DNA of 64,000 nucleotides from the NCBI GenBank assembly GCA_037962975.1, contig CM075670.1:231964242-232028241 (forward strand), written 5' to 3'. This DNA is from Clitoria ternatea. Its lineage: Eukaryota; Streptophyta; Magnoliopsida; Fabales; Fabaceae. Below are positions 24,106 through 36,638 of this stretch, piece by piece (position 1 is the first letter of the stretch; the number at the start of each line of letters is the position of its first letter). Under the pieces are notes generated by a model that was not told the DNA's origin, did not search any database, and saw only the letters and a list, made by a program, of their open reading frames with translations. A program made the translations under genes and the position numbers.

Positions 24106-24855
24106 GCATTTCAAGAGCTCAATGAGGTGTTGTCCAGACCACTTATCTTGGTGAAGCCTGACCCCAAAGAGTTGCTTATTTTGTATCTGGCAATGTCTGG
24201 TGAGGCCTTGGGGGTGGCCCTGGTGAAGGAGACCCCGGAGGGGCAGAGGCCAGTATACTTTACTGGAAAGAAGTTACAAGGTGCAGAGGGCCGGTATCAA
24301 AAAATTGAAAAAGCTGCCCTGGCAGTTGTTTGGACCTTCATACGTTTGAGGCCATATTTCCATGCTCATCCAATCGCGGTGAGAATAAACCTTTCCCTGC
24401 GTTCAGTGCTGAGCAATCCGGACCTAGCTGCGAGGATGATTAAGTGGTCTGTCGAGCTTTCAAAGTTTGAAGTATCATATGAGCCTCCAGGTGCAATAAA
24501 GGCGCAAGTGTTGGCAAACTTTGTAGTAAAAATGATTGGAGCAGACCCAATTACCTCTTGTTCTTATTGGATGGTGTACATTGATAGTTCCTTCAACAGT
24601 AAAGGAAGTGGCGCTGGCATAGTAGTTGAGAGTGTTGATGGAGTGCACTTGGAGATATCGTTGCGCTTTAACTTTAAGACATCCAACAACCAAACAGAGT
24701 ATAAAGCTTGCCTTGTCAGTTTAAGAGTAGTGTTGGACATCAGAACTTCGAAAGTGACCCTCTACAGCGATTCACAACTGGTGATTTCACAAGTAAAATA
24801 AGAGTATCAGGTAAGAGAGCCATAACTCCAGCTGTACCTTAATTGTGTCAACGAG
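24106..24855 (+). pseudogene. Element C RNase H plus second (archaeal-type) RNase H
   Basis: The frame of the RT continues. A first RNase H follows, with LYLAMSGEALGVALVKE, RPVYFTGKKLQGAEGRY and EKAALAVVWTFIRLRPYF. A second RNase H-like domain starts at about 24541: WMVYIDSSFNSKGSGAGIVV, FKTSNNQTEYKACL and VTLYSDSQLVISQVK. This gives acidic residues in the D...E...D order. Two RNase H domains in tandem are diagnostic of the plant Tat lineage. The piece 24127-24801 is open, ending in a TAA at 24799-24801 with another at 24820. Confidence 0.85.
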
Positions 24856-26123
24856 TTGAAAGAGTGCTTCACGACACTGGAATTCAAGCATGTGCCAAGA
24901 GAGAAGAACACCAGGGCGAATATCCTTTCGAGATTAGCCAACACGAAGCAACCTAGGAGTACCACCACCGTGGTCCAAAGCACTCTTACCACTCCCAGTA
25001 TTCCCTTGACCCCGTCGCACATGGCCATAACTTATCGCGTATTCAACGATGATTTGTGGGTAGTTCCTTTTATCTGGTACTTGGCTAATGGACAGCTACC
25101 CACAGATGAAGCTGAGAGGAGGAGAGTAAAAAAGAAGTTGCCTTATTTCACAATGGTGGATGGCATGTTATTTAGAAGAGAGTTCTCTGTACCTTATCTC
25201 CGTTGTCTCAACGAGAACGAGGTAAAGGACGTCATGGAGGAAGTGCACGAAGGCCAGTACAGACATCTCTATAGAGGGTGGAGCCTGATGAGAAAAATCC
25301 TTAGAGCTGGTTATTGGTGGCCCACAGTCAAGAAGGATTGTATGGAATTTGTGAAGAGGTGTGATCCTTGTGAAAGGTTTGCTAACCTTCATCACATCCC
25401 AACTGAGGAGCTATCCACTTCCGCGGCGCCTTGGCCTTTTCACTAATTGGGGTTGGACATATTGGGCCCATTCCCTACTGCTATTGGGGGCATCAAGTAC
25501 CTTATTGTGGGGGTCAATTATTTCACAAAGTGAATCGAAGCAGAGCCAATAATGCATATAACTTCATCCTGGACCAGGCATTTCGTGTATGAGAACATCA
25601 TAGCACGGTTCGGGGTACCAGCACAGATTGTGACTGATAATTGCACCCAGTTCCCTGATAAGAAGTTCACAGAGCTGGTGGAAGGATTAGGGATAATCTA
25701 AATTTTCTCATCTGTTAAACATCCACAGACAAACGGACAAGCTGAGGTAGCCAACAAAGAGGTGTTGAAGGGCCTCAAGAAGCGTTTAGGAGAAGCTAAG
25801 GGTGATTAGACAAACCAGTCGTGCTATGTCCTCTCGGCCCACCGCACCACGCCACACTCTTCAACGAATGAATCCCCATATTGTCTCACGTCTAGTGTGG
25901 AAGCTATGATACCGGTAGAGCTCCAAATGACCTCGATAAGAGTTAAATACTTTTTAGAGGAAAATAATAATTCAAATTTGGCCTCAGAGCTCGATGTTGT
26001 CCAAGAGCTCAGGGAAGAGGCATACATTAGGGACCGGGCTATCAAAGCAAAGGCCGCCCTAAGATACAATAAGTGCGTCCAGCATAGGGCCTTTAATATT
26101 GGAGATCTGGTATTGAGAAAAGC
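24856..26123 (+). pseudogene. Element C integrase, main part (broken)
   Basis: The frame runs from a post-RNase H linker into an HHCC zinc finger (EVHEGQYRHLYRG...CMEFVKRCDPCE). The catalytic core follows, with LDILGPFPTAIGGIKY, VTDNCTQFPDKKFTE and KHPQTNGQAEVANKEVLKGL, giving the D, D and E positions. Stops lie at 25444, 25531, 25699 and 25807. The C-terminal part (HRAFNIGDLVLRK) is cut at 26123, and the frame resumes exactly at 37047 after the composite insertion and its AAAGC duplicate. Confidence 0.85.
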
Positions 26124-26128
26124 TGTAA

Positions 26129-29100
26129 TGTAACACCTTCTGTTACACCTTAATAAATTCTAGAAAAATTCGTAAATTTTTTTTTACTAAAGATATGATT
26201 GTTAAAAAGAAACTATCAGAATAAATTATATACATTATTTCTGAAATACCTCATAAATATTATTAAAACTTTATATAGTAATTTTACATTCATTCGACGA
26301 AAATAAATATTAAACATTATAAGAAAGAGAGGAAACTCCATGGCCCAGAAGTAGTTACTTAATAACATTATTTATTCATTGGACCACGGTATTCATACCG
26401 AGCTCCCTTTCTAGAACATGCTATATCTACTGCCGAAATTCATCGATCCTTCCCTCTGAACCATCAATTTAGAATATATGAAACAAAAACACGGAGAAAG
26501 GAGTGAGAAACAGAATATAATAATCTCGATTAAGACATAAGCAACAAAGGGTTTTCACAAACCAATACATAATAATATCAATCACAATCACATACACAAT
26601 CAATTATGAATGCATAAATATTATGCAATATCTTCATCATAACTTACCTATATATGTGGGCCCTTAAATTTTAATTTGCACTGGGCCAACCAGGAGTTTA
26701 CACTGTTCCATAAGTCCGGATAATAATAATATGAACAGCTCAACTGGCATGGAAACACTTAGAGATTAGTCAGATTGAGAACGTTTTTATTGTGAAAGTA
26801 CCCGATACTAGGGAGCTACCCCAGGTCCCCTGAAGCACCCTTTCACACCCTCTCATCTCAAGGCTCGTAATTAAGCCTCCTCTAATGTATCCTCAGTTTC
26901 TATAATCCGTCCCCAGACAATATCATTTTATTTCACTTTAATGATTCATGATGCATGAGCTACTCGCGTATTTAGTTGGTTAAGGCTTTTAGAAACTCAA
27001 TTATTAAATACCTTAAAAGGTTTACAACATCATTTCTATAAACTGTACATTTTCTCAATTCTCTGAATTTCTGTCCCACATAAATAAATTTGGTACAGTT
27101 TTTAATTCTCACTGAAATTGAGTTTTTAAGCCTTAAATATCTCAAAACTTTTTCATATTAAATCTTAACAAGATCAAATTCTCAATTATTTTCAAATATC
27201 TTTAGTTATTAAGTTGGAAAAATAAAATAATTTTCTTTTAAAAATTTTATTTTATTAAAAGAGAATAATCTTTAAATCATTAACCGTAAATACTTAAAAT
27301 TACAAAATTTTTTCCTTAATTCAAAATTTAATTATCTTAATTTGTTATAAATTAATTTTCATAAAATGTCTACTTTCTAAAATAAATACTAATTTTTTTA
27401 TTCTAAATATAAAAAAATTCTAAGAAGAAATAAAAGATAATAAAAATTTAAAGAGTAAGGTAAGAAATTCTTACTGAATTTTAGCTTTCCGTCATGCTCG
27501 CTAAATGCTCAAACTCCACATTACAATATCATCAATCAAATATTATCAATCACAGTTAAACATCATCAATCATAAATCAATCATAATCAAATCAATTAAA
27601 TATCATTAAATACATATCATAATGCAAAATTTAATGATTATTAATATAGTTGATTTTTTAAGTTCCTTTTGTCCATTCCTAGCATAGGTATATGTAAGTC
27701 CATGTAATCCAGTCCTTGCATAGGTATTGTTCAGTCCATATGGGTCATAATGGTCCAAGTCCTTGCATAGGTATAGTCCAGTCCATATAGGTCATAATGG
27801 TCCAAGTTCTTGCATAGGTATGTTAGAGTTAGTTAAACCGGATATTTAATTTAAAATTTATTAAAAAATTTAAGTTAAAAAGTTAATATTTTAAAATAAT
27901 AATATTATTAAATTTAAAAGGAGTAGGGGACTCCTCCCATTATTCTTATGTCTTTTCATATTATACTCTTATCTCACTCCCCCTTACCTTGAGTTGTTAC
28001 CAAAAGAGATTTGCTTTGCGCCTCCGATTTCTAGAAATATTAATATCAATCTTATTTCAGTATAAGCATAAGATGAAGATTAAGATTACTACTTAAAACA
28101 AAAATAGTAAATTTTGAATAGTGAATAGTAAATAGTGAATAGTGAATAGTAAATTGTGAATAGTAACAGTAAATAGTAAAACGTGAATAGTATCGGTAAA
28201 TAGTAAAATATGAATAGTAACGGTAAATAGTAAATCATAAATAATAACGGTAAATAGTAAATCGTGAATAATAACGGTAAATAGTAAAACGTGAATAGTA
28301 AAGGTAAATAGTAACAGTAAATAGTAATTTACTATTGAAATAGTAATTTACTATTGAAATAGTATTTTACTATGCAGAATAGTAACTTAAAATAATATTA
28401 TTTACAGTATAATAACAGATTTCTAAAAACGATATGAAAATAACCCAAAAAATATAAAAGAGAAGTATTCTTACCTTAGGATTTTAGCAGAACCTTCTCC
28501 CAAAAAAATTTACTTCTCTCTCTCACTTCCACTACTATCTTACTAGCACTACTATATTAAGAAAACTTAATCTGAAATTGTGAATTCTAAAGAAGAAATC
28601 CTTCGATATTTATAGAAAAAAATTTACTATGCATTCCATTATTTTAATATAAAAATACTATGCATTTTTGAATTTTTTATTCCTGATTACTGTGCATCTT
28701 TTGAAAATTTCATACATGCACAGTGTTTTGCATAGTAACTGTCGGCAAAATTATTAAGTCAAATAGTAACCCTTCACTCGGTATATTTTAAATATTCAAA
28801 ATGAGTCCTTTTTGAAATTTAGCGATATTATATCAATCCTTACTAATTTTATAACAAGTAATATAAAGTTTAAATTTTAAAAATCTAAAATTTTCTGTTA
28901 ATAAAAATTTATTGATACATTCCCAATTTTTAACGATTGGAAAAAATAGAGATTTTTCTCAAACCGATAATTTTTAGATAAGCCTACTTGAAATGGATTT
29001 TAGAAAATTTTCTTATAATTTAAATTCACTTTCTTATAAATATTTTTAATTTAAGTCACTTATATGAATTTAAAAATTATTTAAAAAATATTATTTTATT

Positions 29101-29223
29101 AAAAAATTCAAAACTTATAAAAAATTCCAAAAAATCATAAATAATACGTAGATTAAAAAGTTCTAAAGAACTATAATTTAATTCCTTCAAAATTTTAATA
29201 TATAAAAAAATAAGGGTGTTACA
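26129..29223 (-). mobile_element. Solo LTR D (3,095 bp)
   Basis: The sequence from TGTAACACC to GGGTGTTACA is flanked by the duplicate TGTAA (26124-26128 and 29224-29228), which is itself the first five bases of LTR E. The body is very AT-rich. It contains a partly repeated segment with CCTTGCATAGGTATAGTCCA (about 27690-27830) and a GTGAATAGTAAATA array (28118-28345). No coding sequence was seen. Minus orientation is inferred from the layout (AT-rich U5-like left side, pyrimidine-rich stretch at about 28490-28550) and is weakly supported. Confidence 0.8.
28118..28345. repeat. GTGAATAGTAAATA short tandem array in solo LTR D
   Basis: Repeats of 20-22 bp are built from AATAGTAA, GTGAATAGTA and CGGTAAATAG words, some imperfect. 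Two TTTACTATTGAAATAGTAAT-type inverted copies follow (about 28328-28375), which could pair with the array. Function unknown. Confidence 0.85.
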
Positions 29224-31612
29224 TGTAACATCCTGAATTTTTGAAAATAATTTATTAAGGATCAGTGAGGAATTTCTGAGTGAAATTCCGAGTGAATATT
29301 GTGGAAATAAGCTATTCCGAGTGAAATGGTACGATACCGAGTGAAAATAGAAGTAATTCCGAGTGAAAAGGGTCTCTGACTTCGAATAAACACATTTCGG
29401 GCAAAGACGTTCTTAAATTTTATGTTTCCGAGTGAAACATGACCGAGAGAGTTATTTCTGAGTGTAGGAAGTTAAGATACTTTCGACAGTAAGAAGTTAA
29501 GATACTTCCGATTGTAGAAAAGTTGAGATACTTCCGAGTGTAGGGAAGTTAAGCTATTTCCGAGTGGAGCATCTCCGAATTATATGACTTTCTGAGTGAG
29601 GTGTCTCCGAGTACGACACTTCCGAGTGGGATGACACCGAGTGAGACGTTTTCAAGTGGGACAACGTCAAGAGACATTCTAGTTTCCGAGTGGTATGGCA
29701 CTGATTGAGACATACCGAGTGAGTCTTTTCCAGGAAAGGTACTTCTGGACAGAAAGACTTCAAGTTTGAATGAGTATATTCCAAGTGAATAGTTACCGAG
29801 TGGATAATATCCGAGTGGTGAGTTCCTGAGTGGTGAACCCTTCATTTAATTCGTGCACGGGTATTTTAAAGAGTTGCTGAGAGCTTGTACTCGGGTTCGT
29901 CATAGAGATTGACTTTGACCCCGAGTCATCCTTTCAAGTGGAAAGATTCCGAGAGATGACTGAACCTCGATTCCGAGTAATAATTTCGAATGAAAGACTT
30001 CCGAGTGACGTAAGTGAAGGCTTTGACTCAGACAGAAATAAATATAATCGAATAATTTATTTCTAAAGGTATTTCCGAGTAATATATTTTCGTGTGGGAC
30101 ATTTCTGAGGAAGGAAAGCTGAGTGTTTCATAGGATGAAACCATTCCGAGTGAATTTCCTTCGAATGAAGGAATTCTGAATGGACAGAGGCTATGTTGAA
30201 TCCTCTCGGAAAGATGTGTCCAGAATACTGAAACCGAGTCGGAACATACTGAAACCGAGTCGGAATTAATAATCACTTCAATTATTGGTGCGCAGATTCT
30301 TTTTCCTGATTTTGCTAAGTGGTGGACCCTTTCCATAATCATATCTTCTTTTATTTTATTATTTCATTTTGTCCTTATATTATAAGTGCGTATCAGTGCT
30401 TAATCCATTCACTTATTCAATTTGTTTATGTCTTTTTCATGAACGAATTATGTCAAATCCTATTATTAGACTAGCTTGGAATTATGTGAGTATCAACATC
30501 ACCTTTAATCTTTTCTTTTCCAATCTTCATTGGAAATTATCGATAAAAAGAGAAGACCAATCTTTATTCTTCTCTTTAACGTGAAACTTGGTAAGAGCTT
30601 AGAGAAAGAAAGCTGTGGACTATGCAGAACTGAAGTTCCAGTCGGTATTTGTGTACTGTGGTTGAATATAGCTTGAGGAACTCCTTATTTACAAGTAAGG
30701 GGAGCGTTACATCTTAAATGTATGGTTTATGAACGGATTCAGGATAATATTAAATCCTGAATATGAACATAATATATGTGATATATCTATGATAATTTCG
30801 TTCATATGATATTGATATTGATATCTGATTGATGATGATGATATGAATGTTATTCATGAATTTTTCATGATATATGAATGCATGGGATGCATATTGATAA
30901 AACATGGGATGCTTATATGATGAACAAATATGAAATATATTATGTGGTTTTGAGGATTCCACAAAAGACCTTGGGTGGGACTCAAGGCAAACCTCTTGAG
31001 CGGGACTCGGGGTTTAGCCCGTGACACTACCGTTGTCGCTGGGAGTGATTGTGTCACATGAGAGGGCAAACGGTTTGGTACCAGTAAAACGGCGAGATCA
31101 GCTAAGAGCTGAGTTATGGCTCGGGGAGCCAGTGTTGCAACACAAATTAAAAGACTTAATAATGGATCCATTTAATTGAGCATATATTTGCACTGATATG
31201 ATATTGAGAGTAATATGATGATTTGATCGGTTGATATTATGAGATTATATGATGTGTTTATGTTTTATATATAGTTATGAATTGGACTTTTAATCTGATT
31301 CAATAACTATCATTTGATATGTTTATGCTCACCCTCTACTGTTGTCATTTTTTATAGTGGACATAGGACCCAGCAATGACGTGTGAGATCACTCAGTCGA
31401 TTGGAGCATTATGCATTTGTGTATTGTACATAATGCACATAGTTGTTTGTAGTAGCCTTGGCCGGCTCCTGTGTATACCGATTGTGAAATATTTGTAAAC
31501 ATTAAATGAGCCGGATGATGTAATGTTGACTGCTTTGTTATTTTAATTTGAAAATTCTGTTAAAATTTTCATTTATTTACGAAAAATTTATTTGAAAAAT
31601 CCGGGTGTTACA
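29224..31612 (+). repeat. LTR E: chromovirus-type LTR at the left of the composite (2,389 bp)
   Basis: It runs from TGTAACATCCTGAATTTTTG to ATCCGGGTGTTACA, directly before a Met-tRNA primer site. It contains a CCGAGTGA-motif array (about 29275-30250) and then TTACATCTTAAATGTATGG (about 30707), a counterpart of the element A LTR. The shared block with GGTACCAGTAAAACGG (about 31078-31093) follows, then CCTTGGCCGGCTCCT at 31456-31470. So the 3' half is homologous to the LTR of A, while the array sits at the opposite end. Confidence 0.85.
29275..30250 (+). repeat. CCGAGTGA-motif array in LTR E
   Basis: Many copies of TTCCGAGTGA and variants occur at irregular 15-40 bp spacing, mostly in one orientation, without the 110-bp higher-order unit of element A. 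The minus-strand open frames across it are artefacts. Confidence 0.85.
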
Positions 31613-31675
31613 TTTTGGTATCAGAGCCTGGTTTCTCCTAGTACGGTATGGTTCGGGGACGAACCAGGCGGAAGC
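31613..31675 (+). other. Primer-binding site and short interior of the composite
   Basis: TGGTATCAGAGC (31616-31627) follows LTR E by three bases and matches initiator tRNA-Met. The interior continues to 31675, is interrupted by solo LTR F, and ends at 36630-36638 with TGGTGGGCA just before the Cassandra-like LTR. There is no room for a gene, as in TRIM-type elements. Confidence 0.8.
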
Positions 31676-34600
31676 TATAAAACCCCTGATTTTCTGTACT
31701 CGAATCCTGATGTGATTGACATAATTAATAAAAATGCGAGTAAATTTTTCGCGTTGGAAAACATTTCCAAAACACCACCATGACCACGTCAAGACTCGAA
31801 TCTCAGAAAACCAAAGAGTGAAATTTAACAACTTATAACTGGATCGATGAATAGTTTGCCCATGCGGTATACAAAAATAACAGAGCTTACAGCGGGAGAA
31901 AAATGTGTATACCGGGCACACGCCTAGTCCCATATATGAAGATATGAGGAAAGGCTCGGCAGAGCACGCAATGGCATAACATAGGCCTAGTAGACAACCA
32001 TCATCATTTTGCACAATCTCATAAGCATGCGATACCCAGGATATAAACAAGTAATCATCTATATGGTCATGCATCATACATCATTAAAATTCTTATTCAT
32101 AAAAGCCCATACTCAGCCCAATTTCAATTCCTATATATCCACTATTAGTACATCAACCAAATGTATAACTATACTCATAATTCGTCCGTCAATATCAAAG
32201 ATTACAACATCATATCATCCATCATATGCATAACACATTACGTTATAAAGCTGCCGGCCAAGGCATTCCTCTACAACTATTTACCTTCCCAAAACTTCAC
32301 TTCATAAACGTCCTCACACCATGGTTTTCCTGCATCAATACTAAAAAGTAGACCACATGGGAGAGTGAGTTTACATTTCAAATGACGATATGAATACAAT
32401 TGAAATTATGTGCATATGCATATCAACATCATGTATGCTTTGCTAAACACATCAACAATCATCATAAATTATTAATTCAACAATATATATTCATTTCATG
32501 CTTATTCATCAAATCATAGCAAAGCAAGCATATACACATCTATAACACCGCCACAATGGGCCAACACATATCTATCATATCGCCCCAATGGGCCAACTCA
32601 TCAATATAGACCATCTTGGTCTTTCATCAAGCCACTATGGGCTAATATCATCATTTCCAATCATAATTAAATACGCCCTTCATTATATTGGGCCATATCA
32701 TACATATCGTCATATTCAACATCATTTCATATTTTCATTTCATTTATTACTTTTATGTGGTCTTTCATCATATTAACTTCGCATTTCATTGACACCAATA
32801 TTATCATCTCAATCATCATCAATCATTATCATATTCTGGCATATCTCCATACTATGTGAATTTGACAACCAATGCGGATCCGACTGCGGGAATAAACACC
32901 AAGTTGTGGGTCAAGCATAGGTGTGCTACTATGCCCCTACTGCAGTAGTAAAATGTGTACACATATCTCAAAGCATGCATGCATCTCAACAACATGTTTT
33001 ACTGGTACCAAACCGCGATCGCCCATCTGTAGCACTAGTCACTTTGTGACTTACGGATCAATAACATGGCCTCACTTACCAAAAGTGCTACGGGCCCCTC
33101 CCAAACACACATCGAGAGAGCCGTGTCCCGTCGGACACCGAGGTAAACTCGCTCACCATAGAGCCGCCCGCCCACTGGGCCCGCCACATAGGGTGCCTCA
33201 TCACCAAACTATGGACAGCTTCGTGACTCACACACCGAGTCACAGGGGAAACAACAATAATGCTCGTGCACTGAGCCGCCCTCCCACTGGGCCCGCCTAG
33301 TGGAACCCCTTAATATTCCACATAGACAGCGATCGATATGCCAGTTATCATAATCATTTTAATCACCAACATCACCATGTACGCCTCAGTGGGCTTTCTC
33401 ATCATTAATCTATTGACCATTGGTTTCAGGTTTTATACGTGGCCTTTTCACCACAACATATTTCACAATTATTTCATCTCGTACACGCAAGATAACACTT
33501 GCAATCAACCCCAATGGCCTTACAATTTTCATAATATTCAACGATATTATCACACCTCCATTTGGTGGATTTCTATCTCATTAGTCATCACCATTGTCTC
33601 ATACGCATATATGTTTATATATTGGTGTGGCATTCACAACATTTTCATTATTATATTTCATACCACACATACAAGATTATACTTGTATCACACACAATAA
33701 TACGTGACAATTCATCAATAACACTATACACCTCTTTATATAAGAGAGTGCTCAATCATCATTATTTATCATCATTTAATGCCATACTTCCTCTAATTCA
33801 TCAGTTTATATAATGTACTATGTTATTCAATTCTTCTCTCGTTTAATTTAAAGTTATCTATGGGTATAGCTTATAATAACCCTATCATCAATATCCTCAT
33901 CATCATCCTTTCATTATTCCAATTTAGGTGGTAAAGCTATCATAAATAATTCATCCTCCAATGTATAAATTAATTCAAGGCACCACCATGTCATACATCA
34001 CTATATACTCCATATACATCTCCCTAAATATTTAATAATACAAAGGTGAGCGTATACATAAGCCCAAAGCAAAGGAGATGAACAAATTCAATTCTGGGGG
34101 AAACTCGCTCAAGCGAGATTCACCTTCGCTTGAGCGAGATAGGCCAGGCTCGCTTGAGTGAGCCCCAGCGGCGTAAGCGAAAAGCTCCCAGGGCGTGTCT
34201 ACGCTCGCTCGCTTGAGCGAGACTCCAGTTGGTTAGTCACCCGCTTAAGCGAGGCAATTTAAAGCATCAGGTACCTCACTCGCTCAAGCGACCCATGCTC
34301 GCTTGAGCGAAAATCCTCCAGTGCCATATTCTAGGCTCGCTCGCTCGGTCGAGCTTTCACTTGCCACGCCTCTCGCCTAAGCGAGATTTACCCAGTGCCA
34401 TTTTTCCATCATGCTCGCTCAAGCGTGGCCACTCCCGCTTGAGCGAGATTCGTCTAGTATCTCCCAACCTCAATCGTACGCACCTCGCTTGAGACGAACG
34501 CCATCCCGCCTGAGCGAGATGGAGCCAGAAACCATAATACTGGTCCAGGGGATTCTCGCTTGAGCGAGAATCCATCTCGCCTGAGCGAGAATACCAGTAC

Positions 34601-36624
34601 ACGTTTAGAAACTCAGTCTTTCCCTCTTCTTCTCACATCAACACCTTTATATATATAAGTTTGGCCTAGATTAATCTTTCTTACTCCTCTCTTCATGCAC
34701 TTAGAACCTGGTTCGACCATTCATACATCTCAATTTCAAACATCAATTCATTAACTATGAAAAAGAGTTATATAATCACCCCTCATCATCATTCCACTTT
34801 ATCACAACATAATCTTTAACACTCTGTTTAATTCATCTATTCATTGAATATTACCAAACATTTGATTCATGTCAATTCAAAGGGATATCAAGTATTTATC
34901 ATCAACATCATATATTTATACAATTTCCACAACAATCCCATAAGCCAAGTCTTCATTCAATATCTCAACAATTCAAACATACAATTAGTTCTTGGCAAGG
35001 CAATGCATGAGTTCACACATAACATAATTATCAATTAATCACTCATGCACTTGAAATGCAAACTCCTCTCCTACCTCGAGGGAAGATCCACAATTCCAAT
35101 GCTCCAAATGCCTCGATCGCTCCGCATCATCGTCAGGGATGCAATCCTATCACAACAAATATACATACAATTGCCATTATTATTCTATCACAAAGCATCA
35201 TCTTAGACATCATCACCTAACCCATGTTCAAGTCCTAGACTTGTCTAATACTCCAAATTCATATGCTTGTATTAGGCTTCGGGAATTCCTTTCCCCAAAG
35301 CTAAGATTTCTAGATTTCAAAGGGCTAAACAACCCAACATCAATAACACCATGGCCTATAACAAGACCTAAGGCTTCATCAATTTAAACATCCATTCTCT
35401 TAGTCTAATATTAATGGTTCGCAATCATTGTCAACATCATAAATATCAACACTTACTAATCCCTCAAATCAACATACCTATATACATGCATATATCATCA
35501 TTTGCAACTCATGAATTAGCTCCCCATTTTATCAACATCAATATTCAACCCATATCCTACAAAAATCCATTTCCATGTATAAAATCATTCTAAGGTACCA
35601 AAAATCATCAAGATCATCAAGTGGGTCAAAACCCCCATCTTATTAGCACTTAGGGTTTCCCATCTAAAATCAATTAACAATATTCTCAATCAATCTCCTA
35701 AAATGTTTATGGTTACTATAACTTTCTCTTCATCCCACAACATCAAACCATGTTCAATTTCACACCTCCATTATTCATGCTTAAAGTTTCACTCTAGGTT
35801 TACCAACACAATCAACACCCATCCACATACAAGGCTTCTAATATTATCATCTTCAACCCAATATCACAAAACCATAATAAAATGATGTGGAGGTAAGAAA
35901 TATTTACCTTAAGTCTAAACTCCACCAAAACGAAAATGAGGGTGAAGAAGAAGAGGAGGGCCAATGCAAGCTTCCTAGCTCCATGCATGCTTCACATTTC
36001 CAACATAACTCTTGATTTTAGCAAGGAATAAAAGAGGAAGGAGTGTGGGACGATTTTTACCATGGAAGGAGGGAGAAGGAAGTAAAAGAGTGGAGAATGG
36101 TGAGGAGGAAGAAGCTGCCGAAAATGAAGGGAAAAAGAGTGTGAAAAAATGTGTTTTATTGGCTCATTGACCATTGGTTATTAAAATGTACCCATATGAT
36201 ATTCCCCCCCTTGGTCCATTGTGTAATAGAGTGTGAAGTGAGTGGGGAGAGAGAAAAGAAGAAGTGGACGGTGGTAGTGAGGAAAAGAAAGGGAATTCTC
36301 ATTTTCTTTTTAATCCAATTTGGTTCATAATTTCCCCGTTTCATATCCTATGTCGAGTCCAATTAATTAGTTCCTTAACACTAAAAATTATTCTAACTAC
36401 ACCATCTTAATCACCATAATATTCCAAACATTCTAGACCCATCAAACACTTAATTCGATTAAGTGGGTCCCACATCATCTGTTAATTCATTCGTTTCCGG
36501 TAAATTTTAATTTACCGATAATTCACCTCTAATGTCTAACAACATCTCCCATAATTATTTGACCATGAATAATTAATTATTATCATTTAATAAATTTATT
36601 TTCTCAAAAATCTGGGATGTTATA
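31676..36624 (-). mobile_element. Solo LTR F (4,949 bp, minus orientation)
   Basis: It is flanked by the duplicate GAAGC (31671-31675 and 36625-36629). On the minus strand it starts TATAACATCCCAGATTTTTG and ends TCAGGGGTTTTATA, which are TG and CA ends altered to TA, as expected from C-to-T decay. Minus-strand copies of the chromovirus LTR blocks lie at about 32998-33025 (GTACCAAACCG on the plus strand) and 32253-32263 (GCCGGCCAAGG). It carries a dense CGCTTGAGCGAG cluster (34105-34605) and a TATATATATAAAG box on the minus strand at about 34645-34660. Open frames within are not recognised. Internal nesting that I could not resolve is possible. Confidence 0.7.
34105..34605. repeat. Cluster of about 15 CTCGCTTGAGCGAG near-palindromes in solo LTR F
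   Basis: The 14-bp near-palindrome CTCGCTTGAGCGAG and variants (CGCTTAAGCGAG, CTCGCCTGAGCGAG, CTCGCTCAAGCGA) recur about every 20-50 bp, separated by unique GC-richer sequence. A TATA-like box lies about 45 bp beyond the right end on the minus strand, so the cluster may be in the LTR leader. Confidence 0.9.
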
Positions 36625-36638
36625 GAAGCTGGTGGGCA

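Noticed and set aside
31577..32077. Minus-strand 166-codon open frame
   Set aside because: It spans the LTR E end, the primer site and the start of solo LTR F, three unrelated pieces, so it is fortuitous.
32923..33813. Plus-strand open frames in solo LTR F
   Set aside because: They lie antisense to the LTR and overlap its conserved non-coding block; no protein family is recognised.
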